A DNA stretch of 64,000 nucleotides, taken from contig NZ_CP077970.1 in NCBI RefSeq assembly GCF_024758505.1, positions 8,618,001-8,682,000 on the forward strand, read 5' to 3'. Below the pieces are notes generated by a model. The model saw only the letters and a program-made list of their open reading frames with translations. It was not told the origin of the DNA and made no database searches. The translations under genes were made by a program, and so were the position numbers. Shown here one piece after another: positions 1 to 8,176 of the stretch; the first letter of the stretch is position 1, and every line of letters begins with the position of its first letter. Origin of the DNA: Bradyrhizobium arachidis (GTDB lineage: Bacteria; Pseudomonadota; Alphaproteobacteria; Rhizobiales; Xanthobacteraceae).

Positions 1-750
1 TATGCCGACCTCAAGGCGGCAATCGGCGCGCGGTTCGCAGGCGTTGCGGATGCAAGGTCGGCGGCCGCTGGCGTTCCGATCTCGAACGTCACCTGGCTGC
101 CGGTCATTCCGAACCCGGACAAGATTTTGTGCGTGGGCCTGAACTACGAGACCCACCGCAAGGAGACCGGTCGCGCCGAGGTCGAGCACCCCACCATCTT
201 CTCGCGCTACGCCAACAGTCAGACCGGGCATTTGCGGCCGATCGTGCGGCCGCGCGTCTCGACCGATCTCGATTTCGAAGGCGAGCTCGCGGTCATCATC
301 GGCAAGGCGGGGCGCTACATCTCCCGCACTGAGGCCATGGGTTACGTCGCCGGCTATTCCTGCTACAATGACGGCAGCATCCGCGATTTCCAGCGTCACA
401 CGCATCAGTTCACGCCGGGCAAGAATTTTCCGGATACCGGCGCGTTCGGGCCCTGGATGATGACGCCGGACGAGCTCGGCGCGCTCGACGAACTCAAGCT
501 CGAGACCCGCCTCAACGGCCAGGTCGTGCAGGAGGCGCGGATCAAGCAGATGATCTTCGATATCCCGCGCCAGATCGAATATTGCTCCACCTTCACGCGG
601 CTCGAGCCCGGCGACGTCATCGTCAGCGGAACGCCGGGTGGCGTCGGCGCGCGGCGCGAGCCGCCGCTCTGGATGAAGCCCGGCGACGTCGTCGAGGTCG
701 AGGTCGAACGGCTCGGCGTGCTGCGGAATGTCGTCACGGACGAGGCCTGA
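1..750 (+). CDS. Fumarylacetoacetate hydrolase family protein, 5' truncated by window edge
   Basis: Reading frame 1 is open from the first base, so the gene begins outside the window and about 249 C-terminal residues are visible. The fold is that of FAH-family C-C bond hydrolases, isomerases and decarboxylases of catabolism. The metal-binding core is visible: GLNYETH near the start of the catalytic domain, DFEGELAVIIGK (the E-x-E pair), a later YNDGSIRDFQ aspartate, and the SGTPGGVG loop near the C-terminus. An in-frame TTG at 127 is internal to the domain and not a credible start. The next gene, a Bug-type binding protein 88 bp downstream, suggests a shared uptake and catabolic role for an organic acid. 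The substrate cannot be told from sequence. Confidence 0.9.
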   Translation, partial: YADLKAAIGARFAGVADARSAAAGVPISNVTWLPVIPNPDKILCVGLNYETHRKETGRAEVEHPTIFSRYANSQTGHLRPIVRPRVSTDLDFEGELAVIIGKAGRYISRTEAMGYVAGYSCYNDGSIRDFQRHTHQFTPGKNFPDTGAFGPWMMTPDELGALDELKLETRLNGQVVQEARIKQMIFDIPRQIEYCSTFTRLEPGDVIVSGTPGGVGARREPPLWMKPGDVVEVEVERLGVLRNVVTDEA

Positions 751-838
751 TCGGAAGGCGGCAGCCCGCGACCGCGCGGGCTGCGCCCTCATTGCAAAGC
801 GACCAAGACCGCAAAGCGGCACCTTCCAGGAGGAACAG

Positions 839-1816
839 ATGTTTAGACCAACCCGTCGTGTGCTGCTGACCGGCGCTGCGCTTTGCCTCTCCGTTCCGGC
901 CTTCGCCGAGTCCTGGCCGCAACGGCCGGTGACGGTCGTGGTGCCGCAGCCGGCGGGCAACAGCCCGGACGTGATGTGCCGCCTGATCGCGGACAAGCTG
1001 TCCCGCGCCTTCGGGCAGCAATTCGTCGTCGAGAATCGTGCGGGCGCCGCAAACCTCGTCGGCACGCAGTCGGTCGCCCGTGCTGCCGCGGACGGCTACA
1101 CGTTCCTGTTTGCCACCTCGGCCGCGCTCGTCACCAACCCCTATACGTTCAAAAAGCTCCCCTACGATCCCGTGAAGGATTTTGTCCCGGTCGCGATGGC
1201 GGCCCGCAGCAACCACGTCCTGCTCGTCAATCCCGAGGTGAAGGCCAAAACGCTGCCGGACCTGATCGCGCTGGAAAAATCGGCACCCGGCTCGTTGAGC
1301 ATGGCGGTCGACGGCGCGCGCAACCTCTCGGGCCTGATCGCGCAAGCCATCAACAAGCACGCCGGGACCGGCTTTGTCCTCATCCCCTACAACACGACCA
1401 CGAATGCGATCCAGGACGCCGTGACGGGGCGCGTTCAGGTGACGATCCAGGCGGCGTCCATCGCTGAGGCCTTCATCAAGGCGGGTACGCTGCGGCCGAT
1501 TGCCGTTGCCGGCGCCAAGCGGATCGACTCTTTGCCGGACGTTCCAGCGATCGCGGAAACGCTGCAAAGCGTCGATCTGCAGGGCTGGTTCATGTTCATG
1601 GCACCTAGCGGCACGCCCGCAGACATCGTCGACAAACTGAGCGCCGAGATCGCAAAAGCCCTGGAATCACCGGAGGTGCGCGAGCGCGCTCCTGCCCTCG
1701 GCTTCGACGTCCGTATCGGCGATGCGGTGACGCCTAAAGGCGCAAAGCGCTTCCTCGACGACCAGCTCACCTCTTCCGGCAAGATCATTCAGGCACTCGG
1801 TATCGAGCCTGAATAG
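839..1816 (+). CDS. Bug family (TctC-like) periplasmic solute-binding protein
   Basis: 325 aa. The start is the ATG at 839, chosen because an AGGAGGA ribosome site lies a few bases upstream and a clean signal peptide follows (MFRPTRRVLLTGAALCLSV..AFAE). The mature protein shows Bug hallmarks: WPQRPVTVVVPQPAGNSPDV at its N-terminus, the FVVENRAGAAN segment, and QGWFMFMAPSGTP in the C-terminal lobe. Bug proteins bind carboxylates or other small acids in the periplasm, sometimes for a tripartite tricarboxylate transporter; no TctA/TctB genes are nearby, so it may be an orphan receptor. It follows the FAH-family gene on the same strand. The ligand is unknown. Confidence 0.93.
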   Translation: MFRPTRRVLLTGAALCLSVPAFAESWPQRPVTVVVPQPAGNSPDVMCRLIADKLSRAFGQQFVVENRAGAANLVGTQSVARAAADGYTFLFATSAALVTNPYTFKKLPYDPVKDFVPVAMAARSNHVLLVNPEVKAKTLPDLIALEKSAPGSLSMAVDGARNLSGLIAQAINKHAGTGFVLIPYNTTTNAIQDAVTGRVQVTIQAASIAEAFIKAGTLRPIAVAGAKRIDSLPDVPAIAETLQSVDLQGWFMFMAPSGTPADIVDKLSAEIAKALESPEVRERAPALGFDVRIGDAVTPKGAKRFLDDQLTSSGKIIQALGIEPE

Positions 1817-1972
1817 CCGAGGGTCCGGCCCTGCGCCGCGAAGGACCTCGCCTGGGCCGCAACCGTCGTTGATCTACGTCAACGTTCCCGATCCCTGGTG
1901 CTCCCTACTTCTCGCGCCGCACGACCGGCGAGCCGCCACCTTTGGTTCGCGCGCGCGAAAAGGAGTATCACC

Positions 1973-2242
1973 ATGCATGTAAGGAAACGTCTTTCGATTG
2001 GGGCGATGACAGTGACGGGAATTGCCGCCAGCGCCCTGCTGGGAGTTGCAGGTGTAGCTCTTAGCGCGGCCCCCGCCGGCGCGGTCGTATACTGTCAATA
2101 TGTCGACTACCCGCCGAGCTGCGTTGCAAGACCCGGCGTCGTGCTGAGGCCGCGCCCCGTGGCGCGTGCAGCGGTGCGGGCCAACACGGCGAGCCCAACC
2201 AATCTGAATGGCGGCGTCAACCGCGTTGGCGTGCGGCGGTAA
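1973..2242 (+). CDS. Small secreted hypothetical protein
   Basis: 89 aa. The ATG at 1973 is preceded by AAAAGGAG at good spacing, and the first 36 residues form a typical signal peptide ending in AGA. The mature part is short, has two cysteines (YCQYVDYPPSC) and an Arg/Pro-rich stretch, and ends VGVRR. I recognise no named family, though short secreted proteins of this build are common in Bradyrhizobium. A longer overlapping frame on the other strand is rejected because it lacks a ribosome site and has no sensible composition. It stands alone, facing the convergent haem-protein operon. Confidence 0.6.
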   Translation: MHVRKRLSIGAMTVTGIAASALLGVAGVALSAAPAGAVVYCQYVDYPPSCVARPGVVLRPRPVARAAVRANTASPTNLNGGVNRVGVRR

Positions 2243-2397
2243 AGGATTTACGTTCATCGCTCGTTTGCCGTTGTTTTCTCTATCGACTTTCGGCGCCGGC
2301 GTAGCTGTGGGCCGGCGGACGCGACGCTGCGATGCGGCTGCCACGGAGTGCGGCCGCATCTCGTATATTGCGACTTCTCGACGCTCAAGCGTCGTCA

Positions 2398-3423
2398 TCA
2401 GTTTCGGTGTGTGGCCTCCCATTCTCTGGCAGCCTTGACTGCCTCTTCGAAGGCTCCGCCGCCGTCGAGTAGCGCGCGTTTAACCGCGGGCTCCAGCGGC
2501 TGTTCGATACCGCTATCGTCGAGCGGCATCCTGTCCTCGCGCACCGCGGCCATCAATCGGGCGATTTCCCCTGCCGCGTGGGCAGGTGTGTGCATCAGCA
2601 CCAGCCGGCGCATCTTCCAGGGATTGTTTGGCACGTGACAGTTGCCGCACTGGGCGTCGCGCATTCTCAGCGCCAGCGTCCTGTATGTGAAATCGACCTT
2701 GGGCAGATATGGATTGTCCTGCCGAAACAAGCCATCAAACAGCGTCACGCGCGGCTGCAGGCGCCCGTCCTTGTCCATCCACATCCATTGGCCGTCGAAT
2801 TTGGGCCATGTCGGTTCGGTCAAGACGACGGGCTTGTCGTGACCGCGTTCCGTGAATTGCCCGATGACGATCTTCGCGGTCTTCGGATCTACCCAGAGCA
2901 AAACGGAATTGGCGGCCTGATAGACCCCCCACTTCGCCTCGTCATGCCAGAACGGGTAAGGATATTCCCCCGGTGGCAGCAAGTTGCGAAATCCTGCCCG
3001 TAGACGCACCAGGTACAATCGCTCGCGCGCGACGAACTCGATGCTGTACTCACCGCTGTACATGAACAGGGGAAGATACAGCCCGGCAATCACGTCGGAT
3101 GCAAACTGCGTCAGATTGGTGTCCTTCAGCGCTGCCCCGGCGTCTTGATTCCGGCGGCCCCACAATAGTCTCGGCGAGAGGCTGCGCCGCAGCATGGAGT
3201 CGCCGAACAGATTGTGCCGGCATTCGTCAAATGCCACCTGGCTCGAGGGTGAAGCAGGGGGGCAGACTCGTTGTAATTCGAGCGCGACGTCGGAGGCCAT
3301 CTGTGCGACTTGATCGCCAAGGTCGGGAAGGTCGTCGTCGATCTCTGCGGCCTCCGGGGCAAGCAAGGCGGCGAGCAGCAGCGCGCCACCGGCTACCAAG
3401 CGCTGCGCGATCGCGCCGAACAT
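2398..3423 (-). CDS. Secreted mono-haem c-type protein of unknown function
   Basis: 341 aa with an N-terminal signal peptide (LVAGGALLLAALLAPEAAE). A single c-type haem attachment motif, CGNCH, lies at about residues 259-263 and is followed by RMPLDD, whose Met is a plausible sixth ligand. The protein is therefore probably a periplasmic electron carrier or enzyme. The N-terminal 250 residues are not a family I can name; they hold aromatic-rich stretches (DGQWMWMDKDGRLQPR). The start lies 4 bp after the stop of the haloperoxidase-like gene, so the two are almost surely co-transcribed and may form a periplasmic redox pair. The haem motif is seen; the pairing is inferred. Confidence 0.75.
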   Translation of the reverse strand: MFGAIAQRLVAGGALLLAALLAPEAAEIDDDLPDLGDQVAQMASDVALELQRVCPPASPSSQVAFDECRHNLFGDSMLRRSLSPRLLWGRRNQDAGAALKDTNLTQFASDVIAGLYLPLFMYSGEYSIEFVARERLYLVRLRAGFRNLLPPGEYPYPFWHDEAKWGVYQAANSVLLWVDPKTAKIVIGQFTERGHDKPVVLTEPTWPKFDGQWMWMDKDGRLQPRVTLFDGLFRQDNPYLPKVDFTYRTLALRMRDAQCGNCHVPNNPWKMRRLVLMHTPAHAAGEIARLMAAVREDRMPLDDSGIEQPLEPAVKRALLDGGGAFEEAVKAAREWEATHRN

Positions 3424-3427
3424 GGGC

Positions 3428-4651
3428 CTACCGCGTCGGCGTCATGTAATTTGCCACAAGATGGTCGGCAATTTTGTGCCCCATCGCTTCTCCGACTTCG
3501 AGCGAATTGCGGAAATGAATACCGCCCCAGATGCGCACCTCTTTGTGCTCCTGGTCCATCTGCGCAAAGCTTGCGTATTGGCGTGTCAGACGCGCGTCGG
3601 AAGTATCAGTCACGACGAAACCTTCCGGAGCACTTCCGAAAACAGCTTCCAGAACGCCACGCGCCGCGCCCGCGTTGATCCCGGCTTGCGACGGATACTC
3701 CGGATGCATTGGCGTCGTGTTCAGAGGCTGCCAGCCTGCATCGCGCTCGGTCGCGTCGTTGCCATCCTGATCGCCGTTGCGGATCGCAGTGATCGGTCGC
3801 CAGAAGTTGTATTGGAATTTGGCGTCCCAATCGACGATGAAGCAGTTGGCGAGAGCCATGGACATCAGCGCAAACACTCTCGCGCTGTCTGCCACGGAAA
3901 GGCCGCGACGAGCCGAGACTTGCCAGGCCGCCTGGTACCATGCGGGCCCAAGGTTGGCCTGTGTCCAGAAGCGCACGGCGTCCGACTGCGCGTCGGTTCG
4001 CTTGGTGCTTTTCACGCCGCCCATTTCCTTGGTTTCGTTGTAGTCGCGTGCGTAGAGAGCACTGTCCAGGGCGGGAGGTCGACCCGGCCGGAATTGGCTC
4101 GCGCTGTCCATGCCCCACGGCTTGGCTGTGGCATATTGCGGGAAGAGGGGTGGCGTTGTTGGCACCCACACGCCAGGCGCGGTGATCGGGCGGTACGTGT
4201 CGGGCACGTTTGTCGCATCGCTCCGCCGTTCGTCGAAGACGGCAGCTGCAACCTTCTCGCCTATTGCGATACCAGCAACGCGTGCGGAGTCTTCCGGAAT
4301 GGCTTGCATGGTCTCTGCAAAGGCCGCATCGATCCGCGCCTTCTGACCGGGATATTGGCGCATCAAGATTTCGCGCGCAGCCGCTGCCGCCGCGGCCTCT
4401 GCCGAGGCGCGCGGGTCAATCGGAAACTCCGCCCGGGTGTAACGGGAATATTGATTCTGCACCGAGTTGACCGCGTCCGACATTGACACGTTCACCAGAG
4501 CCAAGCTGCGGGTCCACGGATTGCCGGCGACGTTGACCGCTTTCATCACGTCCAAGGCGGTGATGTTCCAGTCGGCGATGACGTCGGCGCGGGCCAATGT
4601 GGTGCCTGAAATCAAGGCCAAGCCGACGATTGCAGATTTCAGTACGTTCAT
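3428..4651 (-). CDS. Vanadium-dependent haloperoxidase / PAP2-superfamily protein with altered active site
   Basis: 407 aa with a signal peptide (IVGLALISGTTLARAD) and the ribosome site GAAGGAGG just before the ATG. PAP2/haloperoxidase motifs are recognisable: KFQYNFWRPITAIR (K-x6-RP, vanadate or phosphate binding), MHPEYPSQAG (the PSGH-equivalent motif), and RIWGGIHF (R-x5-H). The second motif is odd: the catalytic His is replaced by Ala at about residue 323, so it may not be a standard haloperoxidase. It is the first gene of a two-gene operon with a CxxCH haem protein. Location is probably periplasmic. Family membership is well supported; activity is uncertain. Confidence 0.82.
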   Translation of the reverse strand: MNVLKSAIVGLALISGTTLARADVIADWNITALDVMKAVNVAGNPWTRSLALVNVSMSDAVNSVQNQYSRYTRAEFPIDPRASAEAAAAAAAREILMRQYPGQKARIDAAFAETMQAIPEDSARVAGIAIGEKVAAAVFDERRSDATNVPDTYRPITAPGVWVPTTPPLFPQYATAKPWGMDSASQFRPGRPPALDSALYARDYNETKEMGGVKSTKRTDAQSDAVRFWTQANLGPAWYQAAWQVSARRGLSVADSARVFALMSMALANCFIVDWDAKFQYNFWRPITAIRNGDQDGNDATERDAGWQPLNTTPMHPEYPSQAGINAGAARGVLEAVFGSAPEGFVVTDTSDARLTRQYASFAQMDQEHKEVRIWGGIHFRNSLEVGEAMGHKIADHLVANYMTPTR

Positions 4652-5236
4652 CGTTGCCTCCTTCTCCGAAAGATGGATTTTCCAGACGGCTGGCGATGTG
4701 ATTTGAAACGTACCCTCGTGATCCTTCTGATCATGCGCGCAGTCGCATCATGCAACAGTGTCGCTGCGCTCGCGCCCGGGGAGTATTCCGGGTTGGCTCC
4801 GCGGAACCATAGCGCCGCCAGCAGCCGAAAAGCACTACACGTGTGTCAGACACCTCCTCAAAAGGTTCAACCACAAACCTATGAACGGGAATGTCAACAT
4901 GGCTGCACCTGTGGCGCGAGTCTGAAAAGTGTTCGCTGGTGCTACGGATGTAGATGCTGAAGACGTGACCGAAAAAGAGCTACATCTCGTTGACGCGCGG
5001 CAAGGTTAAGCAATAGATCAAGGTGGAACTTGATTGATTGCGCGCGGTCGATCTGGGCAGGCGTGTCGAACGGTCGGCCGCACGCGGGAGGATTTGGTGG
5101 CGTCGGTTCCGCGAGACCTTCATCCCTGGTTTCTTGTTGTTCCATCTTTCGGTTTTCGGCGCCAAGGCGTGGCTGCGAGAGCACCCTACGCGATGGCGCC
5201 GCGGCCGATGCCAGCCTTATCCGAGGCAGACACCCG
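4652..5236. other. Intergenic region without a convincing gene
   Basis: 585 bp between the haloperoxidase-like operon, which reads away to the left, and the end of the DUF1259 gene. The left edge carries the ribosome site of the haloperoxidase gene. Short open frames on both strands have no ribosome site and poor composition. The promoter of the haloperoxidase operon must lie in the left part, but I see no clear -35/-10 pair. Base composition is less GC-rich than neighbouring genes. Confidence 0.5.
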
Positions 5237-6127
5237 CTAATGCAGCACGACCGCAATCTTTTCCAGGGCCGCTCGCACGCCTTGCGCCAACTTCCTGGCT
5301 TCGTCATTGGCCCAGAAGTGGCAGAAGAACAGCCGCGGCTGTTCGTCCAGCATGTGACTGTGAAGCGCGGTCACCTCGATGCCGTTGCTGCGCAATGCCT
5401 TGATCACCGGATTGACCTCGTCTCCAGTCAGCACGAAGTCGCCGGTGATGGCCGCCTTGCCGCCACCGGTGGACTGGAAGTTGATCGCCTCCGCGACACC
5501 CATCGGCCCAGGTGGCGCAAGCTGCATGCCGGCTTCGCTGACGGCATCGCGGCGCGGCACGGCAAACTGATAGACGCCACCATTGCTCTGGCCCTTGGCG
5601 CCGATGATCTCGTCGAGTTGGGCGGTGTCGAGATCGACAGCCGGCGGCGGCGCAGCACCGACCGTGCTCGCAAGCGGCGTCTTGCTGGCTGAGAGCGCCT
5701 CGCGGATGACGCCGGCCATCTTCACGGGATCGCCGTGGCCGCCGACATGCATGTAGAAGGTGGCTGGAGCCGCGCGCAGCAGATGGTTGTGCACGGCCGT
5801 GATTTCCAACCCGCCCTCGATCAACCTGAGCATGACCGGATTGATCTCGGTCTCCAGCAACACGAGATCGCCCATCACCATCGCGCCACCATGCGCCGGC
5901 CTGAACGCAACCCAACCGCCAAGCGCGAACGCCGGCTTGATGGCAACGCCGTCCAAGGTTACCGCCAGATCGCTGCGCGGAAATCCGTAGCGATGCGCAT
6001 CGCCTGACACCGCGGCCTTTCTGCCGAAGACCTCATCCACCTTCTGCCAGTCGATGTCCTGTGCGCCTGCGGCGGCGTTCAGGGACGCCGCCAGGATCGA
6101 GGCCAAAAGCCAGACCATGTTACGCAT
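5237..6127 (-). CDS. DUF1259 domain-containing secreted protein
   Basis: 296 aa. The start at 6127 is fixed by GGAGGAG six bases upstream and begins a signal peptide (MVWLLASILAASLNAAAGAQD). The protein holds two copies of the DUF1259 unit, about residues 27-150 and 165-290. Each runs GDFVLTGDEVNPVIKAL.. or its equivalent (GDLVLLETEINPVMLRL), followed by an H-x-H signature (ITAVHNHLL and VTALHSHML). The repeated histidine pairs suggest metal binding, but no activity is established for the family. It is probably periplasmic and monocistronic. The downstream (left) side has no matching gene. Confidence 0.85.
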   Translation of the reverse strand: MRNMVWLLASILAASLNAAAGAQDIDWQKVDEVFGRKAAVSGDAHRYGFPRSDLAVTLDGVAIKPAFALGGWVAFRPAHGGAMVMGDLVLLETEINPVMLRLIEGGLEITAVHNHLLRAAPATFYMHVGGHGDPVKMAGVIREALSASKTPLASTVGAAPPPAVDLDTAQLDEIIGAKGQSNGGVYQFAVPRRDAVSEAGMQLAPPGPMGVAEAINFQSTGGGKAAITGDFVLTGDEVNPVIKALRSNGIEVTALHSHMLDEQPRLFFCHFWANDEARKLAQGVRAALEKIAVVLH

Positions 6128-6145
6128 CGGAATCTCCTCCTTGTT

Positions 6146-6247
6146 CTAGAGCGTTTTCCAGCGAAGCGGATACCGGTTCGCGTCAAGAAAACGCGTCAAA
6201 CCAAGTAGCTAGAGCCCCGTTCCGATTCTGTCGGAACGGGGCTCTAG
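6146..6247. repeat. CTAG-bounded composite intergenic palindromic repeat
   Basis: Begins CTAGAGCGTTTTCC and ends GGGGCTCTAG. The left part, reading GATACCGGTTCGCGTCAAGA, recurs in inverse orientation at 59741-59802. The right part is a perfect 17-bp inverted repeat (6209-6225 against 6231-6247) with a 5-nt loop. As it lies upstream of the DUF1259 gene it may end transcription arriving from the right. This element style is typical of Bradyrhizobium intergenic repeats. Confidence 0.85.
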
Positions 6248-6412
6248 CCGGTCGATTCCCATTGCACGAAGGCCGATTTCAAAACCTCGCGTGACCTGCG
6301 CCCGGTCGCCGAAAAAGACGACTGAAGAACCTGTGTCGGATGGCGTCCCCAGTTTGGGATCGACCGGTTCATGAATTCCAGATGGTGATTTCGGAAGGTC
6401 TTGTTCGTCCAT
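6209..6412 (-). CDS. Possible small hypothetical protein (weak)
   Basis: 67 aa starting at an ATG (6412) with GAGGGG about 6-9 bases upstream. The sequence begins MDEQDLPKSP and contains GSSVVFFGDRAQVTRGFEIG. It belongs to no family I know. Its last codons run into the palindrome at 6209-6247, which argues either that the stop was supplied by repeat insertion or that the frame is fortuitous. No partner gene is evident. Without it, 6248-6613 holds no gene. Confidence 0.3.
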   Translation of the reverse strand: MDEQDLPKSPSGIHEPVDPKLGTPSDTGSSVVFFGDRAQVTRGFEIGLRAMGIDRLEPRSDRIGTGL

Positions 6413-6613
6413 GCGCAATCCCCTCGACAAATCGAGTGCTGCACAGAGCTTGGACGACGAGCGTCTGAAGGGGAGTCTGCACGTCCCCGCTAGTCTTTTA
6501 CTCCGCGCGTCCGGGAGGCGCGACACCGCAGCGCGGAAACTCGCCGGTCGGAACTTCACAACCCCGTGCGCCGGCCTTTCCTTGCGAAACCTCCACGTGG
6601 TCGAGGTCGGCTA

Positions 6614-7090
6614 CTAAAGTCGGCGATAGGTGACATGGGCGGTCGCGAAGGGAATGCCTGCACGCCCCGCGCTTCCCCGTACAATGCAGGCGCGCCCATC
6701 AATGGCGTAGAACCAATCGTCAAAATTCAGCTTGGTGGAATGGCCGCCCGCCTGAGGCGTGTTTCGCGTGTACTTCCAGTGAAAGGCGCAGCCCGCCTGT
6801 TCGCCCGTCGCTTCGCCTTCCAGGCCGTTCTCGTGGCCTGAGTACTGCCCTTCTCCGAGCTTTCGAATGGTCCAATGCAGCGTGTCGCTATGGCCGTCAT
6901 CGAACTCGTAGGTTTCGGTGAAGAGCACAGTGTCCGTTTCTTCCTCGAGCGTGACGACGGCTGTGATGGTGGCGCGCTTCTGCAAGCCGCCAATCAGGCT
7001 CTCGACGACAGCCCAGCCTTCGAGCCGGCCGACAAAGAACGTTTCGGGCAGGAAGGCGGGTTCGGTCCGTTTGAAATCCTCGATAGCCAT
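6614..7090 (-). CDS. DUF3833-like protein
   Basis: 158 aa. It matches the DUF3833 pattern: an acidic TETYEFDDGHSDTLHWTIRK block, then a YSGHENGLEGEATGEQAGCAFHWKY stretch, FDDWFYAIDG, and a C-terminal VTYRRL beta strand. Unlike many family members it has no lipoprotein or secretion signal, so it would be cytoplasmic. The family is a lipocalin-like beta barrel of unknown function. The likely downstream partner is nothing; the small membrane protein gene lies upstream on the same strand, 37 bp away, so the two may be co-transcribed. Confidence 0.75.
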   Translation of the reverse strand: MAIEDFKRTEPAFLPETFFVGRLEGWAVVESLIGGLQKRATITAVVTLEEETDTVLFTETYEFDDGHSDTLHWTIRKLGEGQYSGHENGLEGEATGEQAGCAFHWKYTRNTPQAGGHSTKLNFDDWFYAIDGRACIVRGSAGRAGIPFATAHVTYRRL

Positions 7091-7127
7091 GGTGATACCC
7101 GAGTCCGACGTTGCGGCGCATCAGCGC

Positions 7128-7337
7128 TCATCGACGTGCAACGATAACGCCCAGCATGAAGGCTACGATCAGCGAGGGTAGCGGGGCCTCACGGACGAGG
7201 TCCCGAACAATGCTCTTCCATTGCCCTGGTGCTTGCCCCGTCTCCAGCGACTGCCGGACCTCGGAGGCTGCGTGGCGTATCGTCGCTGTCGCTTCTGCGA
7301 GCCTGGAAGGCTCATTTGCGGATTGGCTTTCGGTCAT
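7128..7337 (-). CDS. Small single-span membrane protein
   Basis: 69 aa. The ATG at 7337 is chosen over upstream alternatives because GGAGGAGG precedes it at good spacing. The first two thirds are a hydrophilic helix (SRLAEATATIRHAASEVRQS), followed by a C-terminal transmembrane helix (PLPSLIVAFMLGVIVARR). The layout resembles the DUF883/ElaB-type tail-anchored proteins seen elsewhere in this window (46700-47071) but is shorter and not clearly homologous. Probably an inner-membrane stress or scaffold protein; function unknown. Confidence 0.6.
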   Translation of the reverse strand: MTESQSANEPSRLAEATATIRHAASEVRQSLETGQAPGQWKSIVRDLVREAPLPSLIVAFMLGVIVARR

Positions 7338-7520
7338 GGCGGTGTCCTCCTCCGAAACAAGGGAGGGCGGGACGATTTGTTCCTGCACTAGGACCGGGGT
7401 CGTTGCGCTGCCTCGGCTAGCTCGAGGCTAACCCGCAACGCAGTCTCGAAGACGCTGCCCCGCTGTGTTACAAAGTGGACCGAAGCCCGGCTGCAGGGAA
7501 GGATGCTTTGTAACGCAATG

Positions 7521-7763
7521 CTACTCACGCCTGCGGCGCAGCCCTAAGCCCAGCGCAAATCCCACCAGCAGCGATACCGCCGCAAGACCGCCCCACACCA
7601 TGCCGGCCTTTTCGAGATACACGTCCTGCGAGACCGGATCGTAGCAGCGGCCGAGTTCGTTGAAGCAGTCGCGCCAGCGCCAGTAGCGCGCCTCGAAGGC
7701 GAGCGCGAACAGCACGCCGAGTGCGACCAGCACGGCGGCGAGAACGCCCCTCAGCCAGCGCAT
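7521..7763 (-). CDS. Small two-span membrane protein
   Basis: 80 aa with two transmembrane helices, about residues 5-22 (GVLAAVLVALGVLFALAF) and 55-74 (VWGGLAAVSLLVGFALGLGL), joined by a loop with two cysteines (DCFNELGRC) that would face the periplasm. It begins 10 bp after the DUF7662 gene stops and is probably translated from the same message. I recognise no family. Confidence 0.6.
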   Translation of the reverse strand: MRWLRGVLAAVLVALGVLFALAFEARYWRWRDCFNELGRCYDPVSQDVYLEKAGMVWGGLAAVSLLVGFALGLGLRRRRE

Positions 7764-7773
7764 GATCGGGAGG

Positions 7774-8031
7774 TCACCGCGGCGTCTTCATCTTCGTGAA
7801 CCGCACGCTGGCGCCGTCGGGCATCCGTACCGCCTTGAAGCCTGCGGCAAGGCAGGCCTCGCGTTGCGGCATCTGGATGTCGGGGCTGCGCAGGCTGTCC
7901 CACCATGAGGCACGTTGCGCCGCACGCGGCAGCGCCGCGCCGATGATTTCCTCGATCTCTTCGAAGCTCAGCACGAACTCGGCCTGCTTCTGCCGCTTCA
8001 GATAATCGCGCAATGGGTCGTAGTCGTTCAC
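7774..8031 (-). CDS. DUF7662-like protein
   Basis: 85 aa when started at the GTG at 8031 (VNDYDPLRDYLKRQ), which is where family similarity begins; an upstream ATG at 8133 would add 34 unlikely residues. The domain has the motif order YDPLRDYL, then FEEIEEIIGAALPRAA, then ASWWDS, and a short beta-rich end VRMPDGASVRF. This fold is found in many small bacterial proteins, often beside regulators, and is thought to be a binding module. Likely operon with the two-span membrane protein downstream. Confidence 0.65.
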   Translation of the reverse strand: MNDYDPLRDYLKRQKQAEFVLSFEEIEEIIGAALPRAAQRASWWDSLRSPDIQMPQREACLAAGFKAVRMPDGASVRFTKMKTPR

Positions 8032-8176
8032 CGCAGTCCTCAAACCGTTCGTCCGTACCGGTTCTGCCTGAAAGCGATAGAGGCGGAAACCATTTTTTAA
8101 CCGATCGCGGCAGCAACGTCGCGATTTAAGCACTACTCAAGAATTCAGGCGCATCCGTAAGTGTCGGGAGCAAACG

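Noticed and set aside
3422..4486. Long plus-strand open frame (354 codons) over the haloperoxidase gene
   Set aside because: It mirrors the third-position GC of the real minus-strand gene, has no ribosome site and no protein-like pattern.
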